Positions 58,328-64,000 of a stretch of 64,000 nucleotides of DNA are shown in pieces. The stretch spans positions 1,083,489 through 1,147,488 of the forward strand of contig NZ_LMMV01000001.1 of assembly GCF_001422405.1 (NCBI RefSeq), given 5' to 3'. The position numbers and the translations under genes are program-made. Position 1 is the first letter of the stretch; each line of letters opens with the position of its first letter. Source of the stretch: Pseudorhodoferax sp. Leaf267 (lineage in GTDB: Bacteria; Pseudomonadota; Gammaproteobacteria; Burkholderiales; Burkholderiaceae_C). The notes beneath the pieces were generated by a model that did no database searches, was not told the DNA's origin, and saw only the letters and a list, made by a program, of their open reading frames with translations.

Positions 58328-58606
58328 TCAAGAGGCGCTCGCCGGAGCGATGCTCTCATCGCCCTCGGCGTCGATCTGTCGCTCGGCATCGAGCCAGTCC
58401 TGCTCCTCGGAGCCTGGCGCGAAGCCCCGGCGCTCGGCTGCGGCGTAGGCGGCAAGCCGGATGCGGTCCTCGCGCGAGGCGCGGGTGCCGGTTGCGGTAT
58501 CGGGCGGAGCTTCGGGTGCATCGACCTCCTGCATCTGCTCGGCGCTGTCGTCGATCGCATCGCCCTTGTTGCTCAATACCTGCTGCACTTTGCTGTTCTT
58601 GGCCAT
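58328..58606 (-). CDS. DUF2934 family small protein
   Basis: A 92-residue protein from the ATG at 58604-58606 (MAKNSKVQQVLSNKG), with AGGAA as RBS. The C-terminal half matches DUF2934: REDRIRLAAYAAAERRGFAP then EEQDWLDAERQIDAE. The N-terminal half is acidic and probably disordered. Function unknown. DUF2934 proteins are often associated with stress-related or glycogen genes in proteobacteria. It is divergent from the Crp/Fnr regulator and may be co-transcribed with the glycosyltransferase. Confidence 0.8.
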   Translation of the reverse strand: MAKNSKVQQVLSNKGDAIDDSAEQMQEVDAPEAPPDTATGTRASREDRIRLAAYAAAERRGFAPGSEEQDWLDAERQIDAEGDESIAPASAS

Positions 58607-58720
58607 AGAGTTCCTGCTAGTGAATGGCGACGCCGCCGTGCGCGAGGTTAGGCAGCAAGCCGGTGCGGCGGTGTAGGACACCATCTTCTTGCAACAGGCG
58701 CAGTGGATATTCCGCGCGCG

Positions 58721-58734
58721 TTGATCCACGTTAA
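58721..58734. promoter_or_regulatory. FNR/DNR-like box upstream of the Crp/Fnr regulator
   Basis: TTGAT-CCAC-GTTAA at 58721-58734, close to the DNR/FNR consensus TTGAT-N4-GTCAA/ATCAA (nine of ten half-site bases for the DNR form). It lies about 40 bp upstream of the Crp/Fnr regulator start and in the divergent region with DUF2934, so it may regulate either or both. Confidence 0.45.
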
Positions 58735-58775
58735 TGCGGCGCGCCGCCGGATGCGGCACCATCGCCAACCAGGCC

Positions 58776-59534
58776 ATGCCCATGTTCACCCACAACGTCC
58801 TGCGCAACCGCTCCGCAGAACTCTCTGAAGCCGAGCGCCTGCTGCTGGAAAGCGCGATCTCGCACACACAGACTTTTCGTGCTGGCGAGACGGTGGTGCG
58901 CCAGGGCGTGCCGGTCGACATCAGCACCCTGCTGGTGCAGGGGCTCATGACGCGCCATGTGGACGCGCACGATGGCCGGCGCCATCTCGTGGCCGTGCAC
59001 CTGCCCGGCGATTTCGTGGACCTGCATGCTTACGCCTTGAAGCAGCTGGACCACGAGGTCGGAGCGCTGAGCGACATCACGGTGGCTGTCTTCCGCCACG
59101 CAGAGCTGGAACGCATCCAGCTGCAGGACATGCAGCTGACCCGTCGCCTGTGGTTTTTGACGCTGCTCGATGCGGCCATGCACCGGCAATGGATCTGCAG
59201 GCTGGCCAGCCTCAACGCCCTGCAGCGCGTGGCGCACTTCCTGTGCGAGATGAACGCGCGGCTGCTGGCCATCGATGCGTCGGACGGCCACAGCTTTGCA
59301 TTGCCGATGACGCAGGCCGATATCGGCGAGGTCTGCGGCCTCACGAACGTGCACGTGAACCGCGTGCTGCGCCAGCTGCGCGAGATGGGCCTGTGCCAGA
59401 TGCGTGCCGCGCAGGTGCAGATCCACGACCTGCCGGGCCTGGCGGCTACCGCCCTGTTCGATCCGGAATATCTCTATCTCAACCGCCGCATCGCGATGCG
59501 CGCAACGGCGCCCAGCGGAGTGCCCCATGACTGA
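58776..59534 (+). CDS. Crp/Fnr family transcriptional regulator
   Basis: A 252-residue regulator from the ATG at 58776 (MPMFTHNVLRNRSAEL); in-frame ATGs at 58734 and 58782 are alternatives. An N-terminal cNMP-binding-type beta-roll is seen in TFRAGETVVRQGVPVDISTL and LVAVHLPGDFVDLHAYALKQ. A dimerisation helix (SLNALQRVAHFLCEMNARLL) and a C-terminal HTH follow: MTQADIGEVCGLTNVHVNRV then LRQLREMGLCQM. The N-terminal cysteine cluster of FNR is missing, so it is not an Fe-S oxygen sensor of that type. The effector is unknown. Its stop overlaps the next small gene. Confidence 0.88.
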   Translation: MPMFTHNVLRNRSAELSEAERLLLESAISHTQTFRAGETVVRQGVPVDISTLLVQGLMTRHVDAHDGRRHLVAVHLPGDFVDLHAYALKQLDHEVGALSDITVAVFRHAELERIQLQDMQLTRRLWFLTLLDAAMHRQWICRLASLNALQRVAHFLCEMNARLLAIDASDGHSFALPMTQADIGEVCGLTNVHVNRVLRQLREMGLCQMRAAQVQIHDLPGLAATALFDPEYLYLNRRIAMRATAPSGVPHD

Positions 59535-59751
59535 TCGATCGACCGCGCGCCAGCCGCGCAGCGATGCCGGCAAGGCCACGGCAGAACACGGTGTGGTGAT
59601 CCTCGAAGGCCCCGACGGGCTCGCCGTGACGATGACGCCCGAAGCCGCGGCCCGCACCGCGGACAGCCTGCACGTCGCGGCCCGCCAGGCACGCACGCAG
59701 GGCCTTGACTCCACCTTTCGACCAACGCCTGATGACGACGAGATCCATTGA
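59527..59751 (+). CDS. Small conserved hypothetical protein
   Basis: A 74-residue protein whose ATG (59527) lies inside the end of the Crp/Fnr gene, and which overlaps the following GAF gene by 20 bp. It has a short Val/Ile-rich strand HGVVILEGPDGLAVTMTPEA and an Ala-rich helix ARTADSLHVAARQAR. I do not recognise the family. Overlap on both sides argues that it is translated as part of the three-gene operon. Confidence 0.6.
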   Translation: MTDRSTARQPRSDAGKATAEHGVVILEGPDGLAVTMTPEAAARTADSLHVAARQARTQGLDSTFRPTPDDDEIH

Positions 59752-60187
59752 GGCCGTCGACCGCGTGCTGGCCAGCAGCGGCGCCGCCGCCGCCATCGCC
59801 TACCTGAACGGCGGCGTGCCGCACCGCTACACGGCCGCCTGCCGCATCGATGGAGACGTGCTGCACAACGTCCTGCTGCACGACAAGCAGGGGCGCATCC
59901 GCCCCGAGGCCCTGGCGGCCGTGCCCATGCGAGACAGCTTTTGCCAGTTCGTGCTGCGCGACGCCGTGTTGTGCACCGACGATGCGGCGGCCGACATGCG
60001 GCTGGACGGCCACGCCTGCCAGGGCGTTGCGATCTGCTACCACGGCGTGCCGGTGATGTCGAGCCGCGGCGAGCTCTGGGGCACGCTGTGCCATTTCGAC
60101 ACCGTGCCGATCGAGCTGTCGGACGAGGAATTCGAGCTGCTGCAGCGCGCGGCGCGCAGCTTTCCGGCGTACCTGGCCGGGACGTAG
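59732..60187 (+). CDS. GAF domain protein
   Basis: A 151-residue stand-alone GAF domain from the ATG at 59732 (MTTRSIEAVDRVLASSG). The GAF pattern is AAIAYLNGGVPHRYTAACRI, MRDSFCQFVLRDAVLCTDDA, ADMRLDGHACQGVAICYHGV and GELWGTLCHFDTVPIELSDE. Such proteins bind small ligands or act as redox sensors. Here Cys residues in DSFCQFVL, AVLCTDD and WGTLCHFD could be redox-active (inference). Third gene of the Crp/Fnr operon; a GC hairpin follows 13 bp after the stop. Confidence 0.8.
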   Translation: MTTRSIEAVDRVLASSGAAAAIAYLNGGVPHRYTAACRIDGDVLHNVLLHDKQGRIRPEALAAVPMRDSFCQFVLRDAVLCTDDAAADMRLDGHACQGVAICYHGVPVMSSRGELWGTLCHFDTVPIELSDEEFELLQRAARSFPAYLAGT

Positions 60188-60674
60188 AACCGAGTTCCAA
60201 GCCGGGCGTCGGCCCGGCCATGCTCTGCGCTGCCCTTGCGATCGGCCTGGAGACGCTGCTCGCACATCGAGATCTTCCATAGCCGCAACACGGTCGGCCT
60301 CAGGCACTGGCAGCTGCGGAACGTGACTGAACCTTCGGCGAAGGTCTCCGCATTCCATTGATTTCAATAGCATGGCCAGACTCCGCGCCAGTGGACGTTC
60401 GGCAAGCGCGCCATTCAACCTTCGGTCATGCGGAGAAGCACGCCCGAGGCGGATTGGGCAGGGCAGGGTGGATGGCCGATTCGGGAGGTGATCAACGCCC
60501 GGAATGCGCCCTGAACGGACCTTCGTTGTTCTGAGTTCGCTGCGCTGAAGCTGGCGTCCAATCGGCGCGCGTAAGCACGTCAACGAGACAAGCATCCGAA
60601 GAACAAATTGAGCGGCACGCCCTTCAGATAAGCTGGAAAGGAAATGTTCAAATGGAAGAGGGGAGGTTCCGACT
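60188..60674. other. Non-coding boundary region upstream of the STAND NTPase
   Basis: Nearly 490 bp with no credible gene and lower GC than its surroundings. It begins with the GCCGGGC hairpin at 60201-60218 and holds a perfect 7-1-7 palindrome ACCTTCG-G-CGAAGGT at 60331-60345. CCTTCGGTCATGCGGAG near 60420 partly repeats this area (CCTTCGG...CTCCGCAT). No -35/-10 pair is convincing. The last bases hold a strong RBS (GGGGAGG) for the next gene. Confidence 0.5.
60201..60218 (+). terminator. GC hairpin after the GAF gene
   Basis: Perfect 7-bp stem GCCGGGC/GCCCGGC with the tetraloop GTCG, located 13 bp after the GAF gene stop. There is no T-tract, so termination here would have to be T-poor or Rho-assisted. 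Confidence 0.45.
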
Positions 60675-63600
60675 ATGCGCGCTCATCTATTCCGCGCCGC
60701 GATCAGTCTGTGTGCCGGCGCGCTGCTGGCGGCGGTGTCCCTGCTCCTGATTTATGGTTTAGACGCTGCCATCGGTTGGAATGCATCGGAGTGGCTCCTA
60801 TTCGAATTGGGCAAGTGGCCAGTCCTTGGAAGCTTGGCCAAGTGGACAGGCGATTCGAACTGGCATCCATTGTTCCTCTGGCTGGCTGGAGCTTTGATCG
60901 CCTGGCCCGTTGCCCGCCGTGCTGCATTCTTCGCCGAGGGCCGCCCCGACTCCGTCATCCTGCGTCCGCTGGAGTTTGCAGCGATAAACATGGCGCCGAT
61001 GCCGTGGGTCGAAGCACCGCCACCGCCCTCGGAAGGGGGCGAAGACGCGACCAGAGGCCCGCATGGCTATCGCTCCTGGCATGATCAGCGCCGCGCGATG
61101 GAGCACTTGCTGCGGTGGGCCGAAAAGGGATCGGGGAACGGCATGTGGGGGCGGCTCTGGCCGCGCCGGCCCGACCAGCGGCGTCAGCCCAGCTGGCAAC
61201 CGGTCGCCGTGGCATTGGTCACGGGCGTGAATGGTATCGGCAAGTCCTCGTTGGCCGCTGAACTCGGGCGCCGAATGCGGCAAGGGTGGCCGCCGCCCGA
61301 ACACCCTGGAGGCACTGGCTGGCGCCTTGCAGTGGCGCGATGGCGGCGAGCAGCGTTGCCCGGCCTGGAGCGCTTGCCGGGAGACCCCTGGCACGTTGGC
61401 GCACTTCAACCCGCTGACGCACAGGTGCGTGAACAGCTCAAGTCCTGGGAACCCAGCCGCCCCACGTTGCTGGTGCTGGACGAGCCAGCCGCCAGTGCTC
61501 AAGAGGCTCTGGAGTTGCTGGAAGGACGGCGGATGGTGTTTTGGCACCCCGTGCGCGTGCTGGTGATCGACCAGCACTTCCCGTCGGAACTGTATGCCTT
61601 GTGGCCTAAGCCAGGCCGCCCGGCCCCGGCATTGCCGCTGGAGCACGGCGCGTCGCTTCAGCTGGGTGACCTTCGTTTCGACGGTACAGCGGTGCGTGCA
61701 ATGTGGGGTGCGTTGAGCCAGCAGATGGAGGCCGCCAGTGGTGTTGCTGAGGCCGATTGGCAGCGCCGCCGCAGCAAGCTTTGGCCCAGCCACGCACCCG
61801 GCGTTGTAGCCCAGGTCGCCGACGGCAACCCGCTGAACGTAGCGCTGGCGCTGGCCGCACTGGCTAGCACAGACGCAGACCTCAGCCGCTGGGTCTCTGA
61901 GGCCCCCGTCGACGACCCCCAGGTGCCGGACGTCGAACGCGCATCGCCGACGCAGGCCCTGCAGTTCCGTGCGTTGCGCGAGCGCCTCCTGAATGAACGT
62001 GCTGCGGACCTGGCCGACGGCCATGCGCGATTGCTTCGTGATCGTGCACCGGGCATCGCCGAAGAATTGCACCGGCAGCTCGTGCTCGCCGCCTGGCTGG
62101 GCGGTACAACCTTGCCCGAAGCCATCGCGGCACGTTTGCCCGCCGGGCTGATCCGCGATCTCTTTCCCCACAATCCGCCTGTGGGCCCCACCCGGTGGCT
62201 GCCGCCTCCGCGACCGGCTGCGATTGCCCGCGCCTATGTGCGCCAGTGGCTGCAGGACTTTGACGACCAGGATACCGCGGCTCGAGAAATGGCTCGGTTG
62301 GCCTGGGCGCAGCAGCCCGAGCGAGCACTACGCACCGCGCTGGCGGCCGTCTCGCCCGATCCAAGGCTTGCCCTTGCGCTGCAGGCTGTGCCGAGAGAAG
62401 CGGCGTTTCGTTTGCCGTGGGCGCAGGGATGTGTCGGCGCGCTGCTCTATCGCTATGCGGAGCCGCCAGCACTGCAACCTGCACTAGCGGCGCTGGACAA
62501 TGCCGAACACGAGGCACTTGCACGCTGGTTGCGGATGTGCCTCAGCGTCGCACGACCGCAGCCGATCGCGGACCCTAGTGCGGCTTTACAGGTGATGCTG
62601 GTGGTGGATGCGCAGACGCTACGGCGCGGCATGACTCTGTGTTGGGACGACACTTTGGCAGCCCACAAATACTGGGCGCAGGCTGTCGGCCCGCGGGCCC
62701 ACGCACGTCGGTCCGTGCGGCGTGCGCTCGCAACGGCCGTTGGGCAGTTTTTGTCGTCGTGGCTGGCGTGCGCCAGTACAAGTGATTTCGACCACGATGG
62801 GTGCAGACAGTGGGCTGAGGAGCTTTTGCCCTTTGCCGAGGGCCGCGACGCTGCGCGCGTAGCCTGGCGGGTTCTGAGGAAGACCGCTCACGGGCCCGTT
62901 TTGGGACCAGCCGTGCAGACGGATTGCTCTGCAAGAACCCTGGCTCGAGCACGACATGTCGCCTTTCTGGCTGCTGTTGGCGCGAAGTTGGGTGGCCAGC
63001 GCGGGCTGGTGGTGGCGCAGTCGCATGCCTTGGAAGTCGATGGCATCGCCATCGTGGAGCCGGGCCTCACGGATGCTGACTTCCAAGAGTCGCGCGCCCA
63101 GGCCTGGCGCTGCGCCGCCGACGCCGCCTGCCTACTCGGTGGCGATCGCGCCCTGGCCGAGACGCTGCGCCTGGCTGCCACCGTGGAGCAGATCGCCACC
63201 GCGCAGCCGGACTTTGCGGCCCATGCAGGCATCCAAGAGGAGCGCGCCCAGGCCTGGCGCTACGCCGCCTACGCCGCCGGCCAACTCGGCGGCGAGCGCG
63301 CCCTGGCCGAGGCGCTGCGCCTGGCTGCCACCGTGGAACAGATCGCCACCGCGCAGCCGGACTTTGCGACCCATGCAGGCATCCAAAAGGAGCGCGCCCA
63401 GGCCTGGCGCTACGCCGCCTACGCCGCCGGCCTACTCGGCGGCGAGCGCGCCCTGGCCGAGGTGCTGCTCTTGGTCGCCACCGTGGAGCAGATCGCCACC
63501 GCGCAGCCGGACGTTGCGGCCCATGCACGCATCCAAGACGAGCGCGTCCAGGCCTGGGGCTACGCCGCCTACGCCGCCAGCCAACTCGGCGGCGATCGCG

Positions 63601-64000
63601 CCCTGGCCGAGACGCTGCGCCTGGCAGCCACCGTGGAGCAGATCGCCACCGCGCAGCCGGACTTTGAGGCACATGCACGCATCCAAGCGGAGCGCGCCCA
63701 GGCCTGGCGTTGCGCCGCCGACGCCGCCTGCCTACTCGGTGGCGATCGCGCCCTGGCCGAGGCGCTGCGTCTGGCGGCCACCGTGGAGCAGATCGCCACG
63801 GCGCAGCCGGACTTTGCGGCCCATGCACGCATCCAAGAGGAGCGCGCCCTGGCCTTGGGCTGCGCCGTCCACGCCGCCAGCCGACTCGGCGGCGAAAGCG
63901 CCCTGGCCGAGGCGCTGCGCCTGGCGGCCACCGTGGAGCAGATCGCCACCGCGCAGCCGGACTTTGCGGCCCATGCAGGCATCCAAGCGGCGCGTGCCCA
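60675..64000 (+). CDS. Membrane-anchored STAND-like P-loop NTPase with C-terminal 50-residue repeats (runs off right edge)
   Basis: At least 1108 residues, uninterrupted from the ATG at 60675, which has GGGGAGG eight nt upstream. Two N-terminal hydrophobic segments (about residues 7-28, SLCAGALLAAVSLLLIYGLD, and 64-82, PLFLWLAGALIAWPVA) suggest membrane anchoring. Residues about 176-400 are a P-loop NTPase: Walker A GVNGIGKSS at 184-192 and Walker B TLLVLDEP with Asp269. A long helical region (400-800) with Trp/Arg/Ala-rich segments follows. From residue 802 come tandem 50-residue repeats to the window edge. The order NTPase - helical - repeats is that of STAND/NLR-like sensors, but no named family was recognised. 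Codon use includes TTA, CTA and ATA, rarer in neighbours, which suggests acquisition by transfer. Confidence 0.75.
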   Translation, partial: MRAHLFRAAISLCAGALLAAVSLLLIYGLDAAIGWNASEWLLFELGKWPVLGSLAKWTGDSNWHPLFLWLAGALIAWPVARRAAFFAEGRPDSVILRPLEFAAINMAPMPWVEAPPPPSEGGEDATRGPHGYRSWHDQRRAMEHLLRWAEKGSGNGMWGRLWPRRPDQRRQPSWQPVAVALVTGVNGIGKSSLAAELGRRMRQGWPPPEHPGGTGWRLAVARWRRAALPGLERLPGDPWHVGALQPADAQVREQLKSWEPSRPTLLVLDEPAASAQEALELLEGRRMVFWHPVRVLVIDQHFPSELYALWPKPGRPAPALPLEHGASLQLGDLRFDGTAVRAMWGALSQQMEAASGVAEADWQRRRSKLWPSHAPGVVAQVADGNPLNVALALAALASTDADLSRWVSEAPVDDPQVPDVERASPTQALQFRALRERLLNERAADLADGHARLLRDRAPGIAEELHRQLVLAAWLGGTTLPEAIAARLPAGLIRDLFPHNPPVGPTRWLPPPRPAAIARAYVRQWLQDFDDQDTAAREMARLAWAQQPERALRTALAAVSPDPRLALALQAVPREAAFRLPWAQGCVGALLYRYAEPPALQPALAALDNAEHEALARWLRMCLSVARPQPIADPSAALQVMLVVDAQTLRRGMTLCWDDTLAAHKYWAQAVGPRAHARRSVRRALATAVGQFLSSWLACASTSDFDHDGCRQWAEELLPFAEGRDAARVAWRVLRKTAHGPVLGPAVQTDCSARTLARARHVAFLAAVGAKLGGQRGLVVAQSHALEVDGIAIVEPGLTDADFQESRAQAWRCAADAACLLGGDRALAETLRLAATVEQIATAQPDFAAHAGIQEERAQAWRYAAYAAGQLGGERALAEALRLAATVEQIATAQPDFATHAGIQKERAQAWRYAAYAAGLLGGERALAEVLLLVATVEQIATAQPDVAAHARIQDERVQAWGYAAYAASQLGGDRALAETLRLAATVEQIATAQPDFEAHARIQAERAQAWRCAADAACLLGGDRALAEALRLAATVEQIATAQPDFAAHARIQEERALALGCAVHAASRLGGESALAEALRLAATVEQIATAQPDFAAHAGIQAARA
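63078..64000 (+). repeat. Tandem array of 150-bp coding repeats
   Basis: Exact 150-bp period. Unit starts (codons for Gly-Gly) are at 63138, 63288, 63438, 63588, 63738 and 63888, with a partial unit before (63078-63137) and the last one cut by the window edge. The consensus 50-mer starts GGERALAEALRLAATVEQIA, continues TAQPDFAAHAGIQEERAQAW and ends RYAAYAAGQL. Long stretches of DNA are identical between units (for instance ACCGTGGAGCAGATCGCCAC), while a few codons vary (D/E after GG; Y/C; A/S; G/R). Each unit probably forms a helical hairpin. Confidence 0.92.

Noticed and set aside
60644..61084. Alternative 146-codon frame starting ATGTTCAAATGG
   Set aside because: It overlaps the NTPase gene in another frame. 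The GGGGAGG RBS and the membrane and Walker motifs support the frame starting at 60675.
63132..63986. Open frames on the minus strand across the 150-bp repeats
   Set aside because: They arise because the repeat lacks stops in several frames; the plus-strand frame is continuous with the P-loop domain and has the RBS.
63078..64000. CRISPR array
   Set aside because: The repeats are 150 bp, contiguous, in frame and coding, with no unique spacers.

Overview
This GC-rich window (roughly two thirds G+C by eye) reads as a chromosomal segment of a betaproteobacterium of the order Burkholderiales, most likely family Comamonadaceae. The grounds are gene order (mla operon beside murA; pilMNOPQ running into aroK-aroB-dgt; cyaY/lptM/lysA; ccsB-resB/cytochrome c4/engB; lpxL-like gene divergent from metK), a Bug-type tripartite tricarboxylate receptor, and a palindromic interspersed repeat that I remember from Comamonadaceae. 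The genus cannot be fixed from the sequence alone. I saw no rRNA, tRNA or CRISPR array.

Positions 1-45,000 are mostly core genome. 1-6,480 (minus) holds the end of a cell-envelope operon: mlaFEDA-C-B for phospholipid retrograde transport, a YadGH-type ABC exporter, a BolA-family protein and murA, which runs off the left edge. 6,569-12,802 is gltBD (glutamate synthase). A REP-associated tyrosine transposase (RAYT) with its GGGGTCA-type flanking motif lies between gltB and a tightly overlapping minus-strand operon: pilM-N-O-P-Q, an Ig-like lipoprotein, aroK, aroB, dgt, DUF1415, methyltransferase. mrcA (PBP1a) is divergent from pilM. Then follow cyaY/lptM (divergent, start codons 10 bp apart), lysA, msrPQ, the cytochrome c maturation pair ccsB-resB, cytochrome c4, engB, an LpxL-type acyltransferase, and metK preceded by a probable SAM-II riboswitch and followed by a 77-bp tandem duplication of its own 3' end. 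A Bcr/CflA MFS exporter, a porin and a YbbAP-type ABC transporter follow.

Positions 45,000-64,000 are accessory. They contain an SDR dehydrogenase, a 41-residue small ORF with its own RBS and hairpin, and a three-domain protein reading as TIR - protein-kinase-like (degenerate) - globin. Next comes a catabolic operon (Bug receptor, LLM flavin monooxygenase, AtuA-like DUF1446, DUF4387, flavin reductase fused to an FCD domain) with a divergent LysR regulator and a zinc alcohol dehydrogenase. A MerR regulator fused to a P-loop ATPase sits behind a classical MerR-type promoter with a perfect palindrome. Further on are a glycosyltransferase, a DUF2934 protein, a Crp/Fnr regulator with a small protein and a GAF protein. 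The window ends inside a large membrane-anchored STAND-like P-loop NTPase whose C-terminus is an array of nearly identical 50-residue (150-bp) repeats.

The two most interesting objects are the TIR-pseudokinase-globin protein at 46,555-48,369 and the membrane STAND NTPase with homogeneous repeats from 60,675 to the right edge. Both have architectures expected of sensing or immune (conflict) systems, and I cannot assign either to a named system.
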